Source: CALNZV01 sp942491115
Lineage (GTDB): Bacteria > Desulfobacterota > Desulfobacteria > Desulfobacterales > UBA5852
Direction of reading: 5' to 3'
DNA length: 64,000 nt
Assembly (NCBI GenBank): GCA_942491115.1
Contig: CALNZV010000007.1
Coordinates: forward strand, 496,001 to 560,000
How positions within the stretch are numbered: the stretch's first letter is position 1; every line of letters starts with the position of its first letter. Position numbers and translations under genes: made by a program. The notes under the pieces were generated by a model, which ran no database searches, was not told the DNA's origin, and saw nothing but the letters and a program-made list of their open reading frames with translations. Shown here piece after piece: positions 45,164 through 54,185 of this stretch.

Positions 45164-45481
45164 TTACCATTCGGTGCTGGACGCGTCTCCGAGAGGGCGT
45201 TTGAACGCGAACTCAAAGGGGTCGATCACCAGTTTTTGACGGGCCTGCTCCTCATTGTTTCCCCAATAGCTGAAAGGCCAAGACAGACCGTAAACGACCG
45301 CGCCCAAAGCCAAACCGGCAATGGCGAAGGGGCGCACAAAAATAAAGTCACCGGCCATATGGCCGGCGGTCGGCTCATTTTCCCACAGCATACTCTGGGC
45401 GCTGGAAGTGGCCGCGAGCGACATCGTCAGCGTCGCCACGATCAGAATCATCAATAGGGTTTTTTTCATCCTCCGGTTCAT
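45164..45481 (-). CDS. small exported or membrane protein of unknown function
   Basis: Protein of 105 residues. The N-terminus is a signal peptide or anchor (MKKTLLMILIVATLTMSLAA, then TSSAQS). The mature part has a second hydrophobic stretch (AIAGLALGAVVYGLSWPFSY) followed by KLVIDPFEFAFKRPLGDAS. Similar short proteins with the FVRPFAIAGLALGAV...DPF...FKRPLG pattern occur in deltaproteobacteria without known function; that is from memory. Two ATGs four codons apart both have strong ribosome binding sites (AAGGAGG before the first). It has its own terminator, so it is probably monocistronic. Confidence 0.75.
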   Translation of the reverse strand: MNRRMKKTLLMILIVATLTMSLAATSSAQSMLWENEPTAGHMAGDFIFVRPFAIAGLALGAVVYGLSWPFSYWGNNEEQARQKLVIDPFEFAFKRPLGDASSTEW

Positions 45482-45755
45482 GTTTCCTCCTTGGGTTCAC
45501 TGGATGGATTTGCGTCTATTGGCGTTATCGGCAAATCCCTGAACATATTGAAGGGGCCGGATGAAAAACATCTCCCTGCAAGGGGGTTGAAAGCCGGAGG
45601 CATCATGGATATAGTGCCCGGGTTCCCAGATAAAACGCTTCCCATCGGCATCCGCCACAACAAAATAAGAAATTGCTCACCGGAGTGTCAAGGGGAAACT
45701 GCTGTATTCCTGAGGGCTTGTCAATTAATCCCTACCGGCATCTCATTGGTTCTCC

Positions 45756-48197
45756 ATGGAACGAATTACGGTTCAACTGGATGTGGCTGTTGCCCTTCCC
45801 GTCCACGGCACCTTTACCTACCTGGCACCGGAGCATTTACAGTCCTCGGCCGTCGAGGGCCGACGTGTGCTCATTCCCTTCGGCAACCGCCGGGTGACCG
45901 GCTACGTTCTCGGGGGTGCCGAAACACAGGCGGAACGGGAGATAAAGGAAATTCTGGATGTGATGGACGATGGCCCCCTGTTTACCCCGGACCTGGTTCC
46001 CTTCTTCCGCTGGACTGCAGCCTACTATCACCATCCGATCGGAGAGGTCATCCGATCGGCGCTTCCCGGAGGACTGAACCTCTATGAGTTTACGGTACTC
46101 AGTATCGATGAGAACCAATGCCCGCTGCCCCCCCCCATCGACCTTACGGACCCTGAAAAGGCCATTTTAGACTGTCTCTCCAAAGGATCCTGCACCCTGC
46201 CCCAGTTATCCGCCCGCCTGAACCGGCCGGTATCCGGTGCGTTGATCCAATCCATGGAACGCTGCGGTTGGATCAAGAGAAAAAAAGAACTGCGAGGCGG
46301 ACGGATACGGCCCCGTATGGAAACCATTGTACGACTGGTTTCAGCGGAAGTGCCGGGAAAGCGTATGACCGCCCAGCGGCGTCAGCTTCTATACCGTCTC
46401 CAGGAAACTCCTGAAATGCCCCTGTCGGCATTGAAAACCGGTTTGCCTTCCGCCCGATCGATTCTAAAGCTGATGCAGCGGGACGGGTTTGTTGCACTCG
46501 AGGAGCGGTCCGTCTACAGGGATCCTTTCGGTGATGCGGTCATGCCCGACACCTCACCCGTGTTGAACGCCGAGCAGCAGCATGCGGTCGACCGCATCAC
46601 AAAAGGCCTCCAAAACGATTTTGGGGTTTTTTTGCTGGAGGGGGTGACCGGCAGCGGAAAAACTGAAGTCTATCTTCAGGCAGCAGAATGCGCATTGACC
46701 TCCGGTCGAAATGTCATGGTTTTGGTGCCTGAAATCGCCATCATCGCCCAGACCGAACGCCGATTCAGGGCACGTTTCGGCAATCGGGTGGCACTCCTTC
46801 ACAGCGGGTTGTCAGCGGGGGAGCGGCTGGACCAGTGGCACCGATCCCTGACCGGAGACGCGAAGATCGTGGTGGGTGCCCGATCGGCTGTTTTCGCCCC
46901 ATTCGACCGGATCGGGCTCATTGTGGTCGACGAAGAGCATGACCCTTCCTACAAACAGGATACCGGTCTGCGGTACAATGCACGGGATCTGGCGATAATC
47001 AGGGCCAGATTGAATGCCTGCCCGGTGGTTCTCGGTTCCGCCACCCCGTCCATCCAGTCGATGTATCATGCTGACAGAAAACGCTACTGCCGGCTGATTC
47101 TCAGCCGGCGGATCGCAGACCGCCCCCTGCCGGCGGTCGACATCATCGACCTGAGACAAAATCGTGACCGCCGGGGTATGGGAAAATACCTGACTCCTGA
47201 CCTGTTGAAGGCCGTCCAAGACACCCTGGCGCGCAAGGAGCAGGCGCTTTTGTTTTTAAACCGCAGGGGGTTTTCGAGTTACCCGGTCTGCATGTCCTGT
47301 GGCGCGCCACTGCGGTGCCGTCACTGCGACATCACCTTGACCCTTCATCAGAAGGCCAATGCCTACCGATGTCACTACTGCGCCTATTCCCGGCCGTCCA
47401 ATTCGGCCTGTGACCGATGCGGTTCGACCCAGATCTGGCATATGGGCGTCGGCACGGAAAAGGTGGAATCCTATCTGAGGGAACGGTTCCCGGAAGCCCG
47501 GATCGCCCGCATGGATCGGGATACCATGAACAGGAAGGGCCGTCTCGTCGCCGTTTTGAAAGCCCTCAGGCGTCGGGAGATCGATATCCTCGTCGGCACC
47601 CAGATGGTGGCTAAAGGCCACGATTTCCCCCATATCACTTTAGTCGGCATCCTCTGCGCCGATCTGTCCCTCAGTTTTCCGGATTTTCGCTCCGGAGAGC
47701 GCACCTTCCAACTGTTGGCCCAGGTGGCGGGCCGGGCCGGTCGGGGAGATCAGCCGGGGCGGGTGATTCTTCAGACATACAACCCCGATCATTTCAGCAT
47801 CCAAGCCGCCCGTGACCAAAACGTCCGGCAGTTTTTCGATCAGGAAGTCACTTATCGACGAACCCTGGGATACCCGCCTTTTTCCCGGATGGCCCAGCTC
47901 CGAATCTCCGCCCGGGACATCCATCGCGGCACCGCAGCAACGAAACGCATCGGCGAGCGGGGGCGGCGTCTGGTGAGCGGATCCTCGGAATACCGTTCGA
48001 CGGTCCGTCTATTGGGCCCCCTCGAAGCCCCCCTGACAAAGATCGCCGGCCGGCATCGCTGGCAGATGCTGATCATCAGCGCTCGGTCCGACCGACTGCA
48101 TCGCTTTATCGACGCCTTAATGGCCGATGATGCCTTGACGAAAGGGGGTCGAGATGTTCACTTGTCGGTGGATATTGATCCCGTCTTCATGATGTAA
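45756..48197 (+). CDS. priA: primosomal protein N' (replication restart helicase PriA)
   Basis: DNA helicase of 813 residues that reloads DnaB at stalled forks. The N-terminal DNA-binding domain (VALPVHGTFTYLAPEHLQSS, RVLIPFGNRRVTGYVLGG) binds 3' ends of leading strands. The helicase has Walker A LEGVTGSGKTEVYLQAAE (about residue 293 on) and LIVVDEEHDPSYKQDTGLRY. Eight zinc-binding cysteines lie between about residues 513 and 552 (CMSCGAPLRCRHCDITL and CHYCAYSRPSNSACDRCGST), followed by ILVGTQMVAKGHDFPHITLV. No ribosome binding site is obvious before the ATG. The selenoprotein-like DUF1573 gene follows 80 bases later on the same strand. Confidence 0.97.
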   Translation: MERITVQLDVAVALPVHGTFTYLAPEHLQSSAVEGRRVLIPFGNRRVTGYVLGGAETQAEREIKEILDVMDDGPLFTPDLVPFFRWTAAYYHHPIGEVIRSALPGGLNLYEFTVLSIDENQCPLPPPIDLTDPEKAILDCLSKGSCTLPQLSARLNRPVSGALIQSMERCGWIKRKKELRGGRIRPRMETIVRLVSAEVPGKRMTAQRRQLLYRLQETPEMPLSALKTGLPSARSILKLMQRDGFVALEERSVYRDPFGDAVMPDTSPVLNAEQQHAVDRITKGLQNDFGVFLLEGVTGSGKTEVYLQAAECALTSGRNVMVLVPEIAIIAQTERRFRARFGNRVALLHSGLSAGERLDQWHRSLTGDAKIVVGARSAVFAPFDRIGLIVVDEEHDPSYKQDTGLRYNARDLAIIRARLNACPVVLGSATPSIQSMYHADRKRYCRLILSRRIADRPLPAVDIIDLRQNRDRRGMGKYLTPDLLKAVQDTLARKEQALLFLNRRGFSSYPVCMSCGAPLRCRHCDITLTLHQKANAYRCHYCAYSRPSNSACDRCGSTQIWHMGVGTEKVESYLRERFPEARIARMDRDTMNRKGRLVAVLKALRRREIDILVGTQMVAKGHDFPHITLVGILCADLSLSFPDFRSGERTFQLLAQVAGRAGRGDQPGRVILQTYNPDHFSIQAARDQNVRQFFDQEVTYRRTLGYPPFSRMAQLRISARDIHRGTAATKRIGERGRRLVSGSSEYRSTVRLLGPLEAPLTKIAGRHRWQMLIISARSDRLHRFIDALMADDALTKGGRDVHLSVDIDPVFMM

Positions 48198-48278
48198 TAC
48201 ACTTTTGTCCGGTGATTGAACGTCCGATAAACCAATCGGAAACCGCCGAAACCAACCCTATTCCGGAGAATCCCTCAA

Positions 48279-49022
48279 ATGAAACCATTACTGTCGACAA
48301 CAGGCAACCTTGCTGCTGCCGTGATCATTGCCCTTCTTGCGCTGCCCGCCATCGGAGCCCAGGAGACGCCTCCGGTATCAGGCCCGATTGCCGCCGCCAC
48401 TGAGCCGATCTACACCTTCGAAGCGGTTATCGAGGGTGCTTACGTCACCAACACCTTCCGCGTGATGAACAACGGCAGCGCCTCATTGAGGATTGACCGT
48501 GTAAAAACCAGCTGAGGATGTACGGCTGTCGATTACACGGCAGACATCCCTCCCGGGACGGAGGGAACCATCACCATCAAGATCAACACGGCAGGCTTCG
48601 GCGGCCGCAATATCACCAAACGGGCGACGGTCTTCACCAACGATCCCAGGCACCCGCAGTTCGTTCTCACCCTGACCGGTCCGGTGGAAATATTTGCCGA
48701 CATCCACCCCGACCGGATCAGCCTGATCGGCAAAGCAGGCACCCCCCTCAGCGGTCAAGTGGCTATCGTACCAAGGGCCGATCTCCCCTTTTCCATCACC
48801 AGGGTGAGCGCCCGGTCGGGCGCCCATATCCGGTATCGGCTCGACACCCTCGAGAAAGACGGGCGAACCGGCTATCGCCTACTGGTAGAGAACACCAAAC
48901 CCGACAAAGGGCGATATGTGGATACCTTGACCCTGGAAACCGACAGCCCTATCAGGCCCAAAATCTCCATTCCGGTCATCGGCAACATCTCCGATGCAGC
49001 CCCACGGAAACGATCCTCATGA
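48279..49022 (+). CDS. DUF1573 protein with in-frame UGA at the conserved cysteine (probable selenoprotein)
   Basis: Exported protein of 247 residues if the TGA at 48513-48515 is read through as selenocysteine (position 79). The N-terminus is a signal peptide (LAAAVIIALLALPAIGA). The DUF1573 domain follows: IYTFEAVIEGAYVTNTFRVM, then RVKTS-U-GCTAVDYTADIPP. In the family this site is SCGCT, so the UGA replaces exactly the first conserved Cys while the second Cys is kept. The frame continues unbroken through ATVFTNDPRHPQFVLTLTGP and a second beta-sandwich to the stop at 49022. A stem-loop directly after the UGA fits a bacterial SECIS. The start has GGAG nine bases upstream, and the stop overlaps the HAD gene start as ATGA. 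A pseudogene or sequencing error is the alternative, but it would not explain the exact position plus hairpin. Confidence 0.85.
48513..48549 (+). promoter_or_regulatory. candidate bacterial SECIS element with UGA codon
   Basis: Immediately after the UGA, GGATGT (48516-48521) pairs with ACATCC (48544-48549). After a 4-base bulge ACGG, CTGTC (48526-48530) pairs with GGCAG (48539-48543) including one G-U pair, around the 8-base loop GATTACAC. The loop starts with G about 16 bases from the UGA, within the spacing known for bacterial SECIS elements. Confidence 0.6.
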
Positions 49023-49678
49023 CCTTCTCTGACATCAAAGCGGTGATTTTCGACTGCGACGGCGTTCTCTTCAACACCACCCGTGCCAACACCACTTATT
49101 ACAACCGGCTCCTCAATCGCTTCGGTCTGCCAGACATGACTCCCGAGCAGTTTGCCTTCGTCCATATGCAAACGGTGGGAGTATCCATGGAATATCTGTT
49201 CGACGGGACGGAGTTCCTGGCGGAGGCGGAGGCGGCCAGGCGGGAAATGGGATACTGGGACCTCATTCCTGAAATGGAGATCGAACCGGATCTGAAGCCC
49301 CTCCTCGATCTCCTGAGGCCTGATCGACGAACGGCGGTGGCAACCAATCGGACGGATACCATGGGAAAGGTCATCGAGGTCCACGGACTCTCCGGCCGGT
49401 TTGACATGGTGGTCACCTCACTGGACGTGAAACGGCCCAAACCCGCCCCGGACATGTTGGGAAAGATCCTGGACACGTTTTCCCTGCCATCCGATCAGGC
49501 CGTCTATGTGGGCGATTCAGAGGTGGACGAAGCCGCCGCGTCGGCAGCGGGCATGCCTTTCATCGCCTTTCGGAACCAGGCTCTCAAGACGGCGGCCGCT
49601 CACGTCGATCGGTTGTGGTCGGTTGCGTCTTTGCTGGATCTGCCCCGAGGGGCCAGTCGGGAGGTGACCGATGGGTGA
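49019..49678 (+). CDS. HAD-superfamily hydrolase (phosphoglycolate phosphatase-like)
   Basis: Haloacid-dehalogenase-fold phosphatase of 219 residues. Motif I is VIFDCDGVLFNTT with the nucleophile Asp and the acid Asp two later. Motif II lies in RRTAVATNRTDT, motif III is the Lys in LDVKRPKPAPDM, and motif IV is VYVGDSEVDEAAASAAGMPF. The helical cap between residues about 20 and 85 is of the Gph/PGMB type. Substrates in this group include phosphoglycolate, but pyrophosphate or sugar phosphates are equally possible. It starts within the stop of the DUF1573 gene (ATGA) and so is translationally coupled to it. Confidence 0.88.
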   Translation: MTFSDIKAVIFDCDGVLFNTTRANTTYYNRLLNRFGLPDMTPEQFAFVHMQTVGVSMEYLFDGTEFLAEAEAARREMGYWDLIPEMEIEPDLKPLLDLLRPDRRTAVATNRTDTMGKVIEVHGLSGRFDMVVTSLDVKRPKPAPDMLGKILDTFSLPSDQAVYVGDSEVDEAAASAAGMPFIAFRNQALKTAAAHVDRLWSVASLLDLPRGASREVTDG

Positions 49679-49689
49679 GGCTTCCCCCT

Positions 49690-49917
49690 CTATTGGTTTC
49701 CGAACCCATTCTGCTCGCCGCAGTCAGGGCATTGCCAAGTAATGCCGTTGCAACTCATCCCCCAGACGTTTTCCGTCATGCAGTCCTGACAAATGGCGAA
49801 ACCGCAGTGCCGGCACCACCAGGTAAACGGGAATGATCCCCGACAGCAGTGGCAATCGGTTTGAGCATCCCGGCGTCGTTTATATCGCCGTCTGGGCGGT
49901 GCCGAAGAGCTGTTCAT
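49690..49917 (-). CDS. small cysteine-rich zinc-ribbon protein
   Basis: Protein of 75 residues with ten cysteines. A basic N-terminus (PPRRRYKRRRD) is followed by CHCC, WWCRHCGFAICQDCM and WQCPDCGEQNGFGNQ, which look like two or three zinc knuckles. The spacing is regular and the Trp/Gly residues between them look conserved, so I take it as a real gene although I cannot name the family. Its ATG lies inside the 3' end of the CoA-binding gene (38-base overlap) behind AAGGTGG, implying coupled expression. Nucleic-acid binding is plausible from the basic start, but unproven. Confidence 0.65.
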   Translation of the reverse strand: MNSSSAPPRRRYKRRRDAQTDCHCCRGSFPFTWWCRHCGFAICQDCMTENVWGMSCNGITWQCPDCGEQNGFGNQ

Positions 49918-50320
49918 GGTCCACCTTGATGCATCGGTTCATCACCACGTCGATTCCCGAGGCATTGAGGAGAAGGGCGGCTCCGTGATGCACGATGCCT
50001 TCCTGCATCCATACCAGTCTGGGATTCAGACCCATGGCTTCCTTCGCCATTTCCAAGATGAAGGAGGGATTCCGAAAAAGGGTCACAATGTCCACCGAGG
50101 TGGGAATCCGCTGGAGGCTGGGATAGGCCGTTTCGCCCAGTATCTGTTTTTGTCCGGGTCGCACTGGAATGATGCGGTAGCCGTTTTCCCTCAGGTAGCC
50201 CGCCACGCGATGGGAATCGCGGTCGGATTTTGGGCTGAGCCATGCGACCGCAATGGTTTCAGACGCCTTCAAATGGTGTCGGATCGATTCGGGATCTGCC
50301 AGAATCCGTCCGGTCTTCAA
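49880..50320 (-). CDS. CoA-binding domain protein (YccU-like)
   Basis: Rossmann-fold protein of 146 residues from the CoA-binding family. The fold is seen in SETIAVAWLSPKSDRDSHRV, AGYLRENGYRIIPVRPGQKQ, ILGETAYPSLQRIP, VDIVTLFRNPSFI and LVWMQEGIVHHGAALLLNAS, ending DVVMNRCIKVDHEQL. These match the YccU/CoA-binding type, resembling the CoA site of succinyl-CoA synthetase; the precise role is unknown. The start is a TTG (50320), supported by GGGAGG eight bases upstream. The small cysteine-rich gene begins inside its end. Confidence 0.9.
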   Translation of the reverse strand: MKTGRILADPESIRHHLKASETIAVAWLSPKSDRDSHRVAGYLRENGYRIIPVRPGQKQILGETAYPSLQRIPTSVDIVTLFRNPSFILEMAKEAMGLNPRLVWMQEGIVHHGAALLLNASGIDVVMNRCIKVDHEQLFGTAQTAI

Positions 50321-50391
50321 CGGTCGTCCTCCCTTATTTTACCCATTTCCCGGGACGCTTGTTGTTTGAAAAGATAGATGCTATGCCTGTG

Positions 50392-50410
50392 TCCGCCCAT
50401 TCAGGGCGGA
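50392..50410. other. hairpin upstream of polA
   Basis: TCCGCCC-ATTCA-GGGCGGA, a perfect 7-bp stem with a 5-base loop, about 105 bases before the polA start and between divergent genes. There is no T-tract, so it is more likely a leader structure or an operator than a terminator. Confidence 0.35.
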
Positions 50411-50513
50411 GAATCTATTACAACCGGGCGTTGAAGTCAATCCAGACACATGCGCCGCTGCCCGGGTCGGTGGAAACTGTCACGCCGGAATCGACCCAAT
50501 CGGGAACACCACC

Positions 50514-53186
50514 ATGACCAACCGTCGTACCATTTATCTGATAGACGGAAGTGCGTATGTCTACAGGGCCTTCCACGCCATCCGTAGCCTTTCCAACTCG
50601 AGCGGACTGCCCACCAACGCCGTATTCGGATTCACACGAATGCTGATGAAACTCATGGAAGACCGCTCCCCTACCCATGTGGGGCTTTTCTTCGACGCCA
50701 AGGGTCCCACCTTCCGCCACGAGCGTTTCGCCGACTACAAAGCCAATCGCCCACCCATGCCCGAGGACATGGTGGCGCAACTTCCCTACATCCACCAAGT
50801 GGTGGAAGGATTCCGCATCCCGGCGATCGAATTGGAGGGGTTCGAAGCCGACGATCTCATCGGGGCCACTGCCCGGTCTGCCGAAAGGGACGGCTTCGAT
50901 GTCGTGATCGTGACCGGAGACAAGGATTTTGTTCAACTGCTATCCGACCGCATTTCGATCTGGGATCCCATGAAAGACCGAACCCTCCTCTGTGGGGAAT
51001 TCAGGGATGCCAACGGCATCGAGCCCGGACAAATGGTCGATGCAATGGGCCTTTCCGGCGACACGTCGGACAATATCCCCGGTGTGCCGGGAATCGGCCC
51101 TAAAACGGCTCTAACCCTAATCAGAACCTTCGGCAGCCTCGAGGGCCTCTACGAACAGGTGGACACGCTCAAGGGGAAAAAGAAGCAGTACGAGAACCTG
51201 ACCGCGTTCAAGGACCAAGCCTATCTCAGCCGGGATCTGGCCGCCATTCGAATCGACGCGCCCATCCCATGGAAGGCCGATCGTTTCGAAATCAGGGATC
51301 CTGATCGGGAGGCCCTGGCGGATCTCTTCGGCCAAATGGAATTTCGCGAACTCCGTCAGCGTTTCGCCGACGGTGGCCCGGCTCCGGAAAAAACCTATCG
51401 GGTGGTTCTCGACGACGACGCGCTTCAAGAATTAATACACATCCTCAGGGATGCTGAACGGATATCAGTGGACACCGAAACCACCTCTCGGAATCCCCTC
51501 AAAGCCAAACTGGTCGGTCTCTCTTTTTCGGTAGCAGCCCATGAGGCCTGGTACATACCCTTGGGACACCGGTACCTGGGCGCTCCCCCTCAACTCAGTC
51601 AGGAACGGGTACTCGAGTCCCTGAGGCCCATCCTGGAGGATCCCACCCGACCAAAAGTCGGGCAGAACATCAAGTACGACTGGATGGTTCTCTCCCGCCA
51701 CGGCGTGGCACTCAAGGGGGTCGTCTTTGATACGATGGTGGCCTCCTACCTCCTCAACCCCTCGAAACGTTCCCACGGCCTCGACCAGATCGCCCTCGAT
51801 TATCTCAATCATAAAACCATTCCTTATGAAGCGGTGGCAGGCAAGAAGCAAGGCTTCGACACGGTATCCGTCGAAGACGCCGTCCCCTATGCCTGCGAAG
51901 ATGCGGATATCACCCTCCTGGCCTACCACGTATTGGCGGAACGGCTCGAAAAGATCGGCCTGACCGAATTGCTCAACGCTGTGGAGATGCCTCTCATACC
52001 GGTTCTGATGAAAATGGAGCGTCTCGGCATCTGTGTGGACATCGATCGGCTGCGGAAGCTGTCCCTGTCGTTTGAGAGCCAACTGGAATCCCTGGAGGCC
52101 AGTATCCACGCCCTTGCCGGCGAAACCTTCAACATCAAATCCTCCCAGCAGCTGGGTCGGATTCTTTTCGAAAAGCTGGGGCTTCCGACCCAGAAGAAAA
52201 CCAAGAAAAAAACCGGCTATTCCACCGACGTCGACGTCCTCACTGCTCTGGCCGCTCTTCATGAACTGCCGGCCCTAGTGCTTCGCCACAGAACTCTTGC
52301 CAAGCTCAAATCCACTTACGCCGATGCACTCATGGAGATTGCAGACACCGATACCCGGCGGGTGCACACTTCATTCAATCAGACCGTTACGGCCACCGGC
52401 CGGTTAAGCAGCTCGGAACCGAATCTGCAGAACATTCCCATCCGGACCGAAGAAGGACTCGAAATCCGACGGGCCTTCGTCCCCCAGGACGGATGGCAAC
52501 TTGTGTCGGCGGACTACTCTCAGGTGGAACTGAGGATTCTTGCCCATTGCTCCGAGGATGCCCTCCTGATCGATGCCTTTCGTTCCGGCGAGGATATCCA
52601 TGCACGGACGGCAAGCGAAATCTTCCAGGTAAACGCCAACGATGTCACCCCGGAGCTCAGACGCCACGCAAAAGTGATCAATTTCGGCATCATCTACGGC
52701 ATGGGCGCCTACAGTCTGGGCCAGGACCTGGGGATCTCCCAGCCCATGGCCAAAACCTATATCGACAGCTATTTCGCCCACTACCAGGGCGTCAAACGAT
52801 TTATCGACCAGACCATAGATACCGCCCGCGAATCCCGGCGCACCAGCACCCTTTTGGGGCGTATCCGTCTGCTGCCGGATATTGTCAGCAGCAACATCAA
52901 TGTCCGCCGGTTCGCCGAACGCACTGCCGTCAACACACCGATTCAGGGCACTGCCGCCGATCTCATCAAGCTGGCCATGATCCAGGTGGATCTCGCCCTC
53001 GCCTCCGGCGGCTTCGAAGCGGCGATGCTGCTGTCGGTCCATGACGAGATCGTCCTTGAGGCCCCTCCGGAAGAACTTGAAAGCGTCGCCGAAATGGTGC
53101 GCACCACCATGGAATCGGTTTGGGAGCTTCGGGTTCCCCTCAAGGTCAACATTGCCTGGGGCACCAACTGGGCCGAAGCCCATTGA
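50514..53186 (+). CDS. polA: DNA polymerase I
   Basis: Repair and Okazaki-fragment polymerase of 890 residues with all three domains. The 5' nuclease occupies about residues 1-290 (YLIDGSAYVYRAFHAIRSLS; VTGDKDFVQLLS). The 3'-5' exonuclease lies at about 305-490 and keeps its metal-binding acidic residues (RISVDTETTSRNPL, KVGQNIKYDWMVL), so proofreading should be active. The polymerase has motif A LVSADYSQVELRILAH (about 662), motif B RRHAKVINFGIIYGMGAYSL (about 716) and motif C LSVHDEIVLEAP (about 841). The start is the ATG before TNRRTIYLIDGSA. It may share a transcript with the rhomboid gene 117 bases downstream. Confidence 0.98.
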   Translation: MTNRRTIYLIDGSAYVYRAFHAIRSLSNSSGLPTNAVFGFTRMLMKLMEDRSPTHVGLFFDAKGPTFRHERFADYKANRPPMPEDMVAQLPYIHQVVEGFRIPAIELEGFEADDLIGATARSAERDGFDVVIVTGDKDFVQLLSDRISIWDPMKDRTLLCGEFRDANGIEPGQMVDAMGLSGDTSDNIPGVPGIGPKTALTLIRTFGSLEGLYEQVDTLKGKKKQYENLTAFKDQAYLSRDLAAIRIDAPIPWKADRFEIRDPDREALADLFGQMEFRELRQRFADGGPAPEKTYRVVLDDDALQELIHILRDAERISVDTETTSRNPLKAKLVGLSFSVAAHEAWYIPLGHRYLGAPPQLSQERVLESLRPILEDPTRPKVGQNIKYDWMVLSRHGVALKGVVFDTMVASYLLNPSKRSHGLDQIALDYLNHKTIPYEAVAGKKQGFDTVSVEDAVPYACEDADITLLAYHVLAERLEKIGLTELLNAVEMPLIPVLMKMERLGICVDIDRLRKLSLSFESQLESLEASIHALAGETFNIKSSQQLGRILFEKLGLPTQKKTKKKTGYSTDVDVLTALAALHELPALVLRHRTLAKLKSTYADALMEIADTDTRRVHTSFNQTVTATGRLSSSEPNLQNIPIRTEEGLEIRRAFVPQDGWQLVSADYSQVELRILAHCSEDALLIDAFRSGEDIHARTASEIFQVNANDVTPELRRHAKVINFGIIYGMGAYSLGQDLGISQPMAKTYIDSYFAHYQGVKRFIDQTIDTARESRRTSTLLGRIRLLPDIVSSNINVRRFAERTAVNTPIQGTAADLIKLAMIQVDLALASGGFEAAMLLSVHDEIVLEAPPEELESVAEMVRTTMESVWELRVPLKVNIAWGTNWAEAH

Positions 53187-53303
53187 AGGGCTTGCCCGCC
53201 CATCCGCCCAGTCTTATGATCTAAATCCCCTGCCCGATGTCCGTTCAGTATTTCACGGATAGGGATGGGGAACCGCGACGCTTGAAATAATTAAGGATAG
53301 GAT

Positions 53304-54185
53304 ATGCCTCCTGGTCAACGACTGTCTCTGTTGTGCCCGAAATGCCGTAAGCTCATCAGCGCCGATGAATCCCGCTGCCCCCACTGCGGCGTCGACAGTC
53401 CCGGATCCGCCGTGCGCCACGCCCTGTGGACCCGCCCATTCGGAGATCCAGCCCTATTGATCCGCGCTTTGATTTTGCTCAATGTAGGGATGTTCGTTCT
53501 TTCCCTGTTGATCGACTTCGGAGATTTGAGGGTGTCCTTAAACCCCCTGGCCTTTTTGACACCGGCACATAACAGCCTGCTCCTCCTGGGAGAATCCGGG
53601 CGCTACGCCATCGACCAGATTATTATCAACATTTCGGGAATCGATCTCATCGACCGGCTGCTTCGGTGGACGACCCTTCTGACAGCCAACTACCTTCACG
53701 GCAGCCTGATGCATATCGTCTTCAACATGATCGCCCTGATGCAAATCGGCCCTCTGACCATCCGGGAGTACGGCAGCCACCGGATGATCGTCATCTACAC
53801 CCTGGGAGGTATTCTCGGTTTCTTCCTGTCCTATGTCGCCGGCATCGGCTACACCCTGGGGGCTTCCGGAGCGATCTGCGCCCTGATCGGCGCCATGATC
53901 TATTACGGCAAAAGCCGCGGCGGGGTTTACGGCAACGCCATTTACCGCCAGATCGGAGGATGGGCTATCGGTCTGTTTCTCTTTGGTCTTCTCCCCGGCA
54001 TCAACAACTGGGCCCATGGTGGAGGGATGGCGGCCGGGGCATTGCTGGGGTTTTTGATGGGATACCGTGAACGGTCCAAAGAAAGCCCCCTTCACCAACT
54101 GCTGGCCAAAGGCTGTGCGACGGTCACGATCCTTTTATTGTGCCAGTCCGTTCTTTTTGCCTTCTACTACATGGTTTCCGGATGA
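53304..54185 (+). CDS. rhomboid-family intramembrane serine protease with N-terminal zinc ribbon
   Basis: Membrane protease of 293 residues. A zinc ribbon with C11, C14, C25 and C28 (LCPKCRKLISADESRCPHCG) faces the cytoplasm. The rhomboid core has NYLHGSLMHIVFNMIALMQI, the catalytic Ser in YTLGASGAICALIGAMIYYG (about residue 188) and the catalytic His in INNWAHGGGMAAGALLGFLM. It is the second rhomboid in the window and has a different architecture from the TPR-type one at 39.7 kb. Its stop overlaps the start of the kinase-like gene (ATGA), so the two are co-translated. Confidence 0.92.
   Translation: MPPGQRLSLLCPKCRKLISADESRCPHCGVDSPGSAVRHALWTRPFGDPALLIRALILLNVGMFVLSLLIDFGDLRVSLNPLAFLTPAHNSLLLLGESGRYAIDQIIINISGIDLIDRLLRWTTLLTANYLHGSLMHIVFNMIALMQIGPLTIREYGSHRMIVIYTLGGILGFFLSYVAGIGYTLGASGAICALIGAMIYYGKSRGGVYGNAIYRQIGGWAIGLFLFGLLPGINNWAHGGGMAAGALLGFLMGYRERSKESPLHQLLAKGCATVTILLLCQSVLFAFYYMVSG

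Noticed and set aside
48279..48515. DUF1573 gene as a truncated pseudogene ending at the TGA
   Set aside because: The frame stays open with full family similarity on both sides, the stop sits exactly on a conserved Cys codon, and a SECIS-like hairpin follows.
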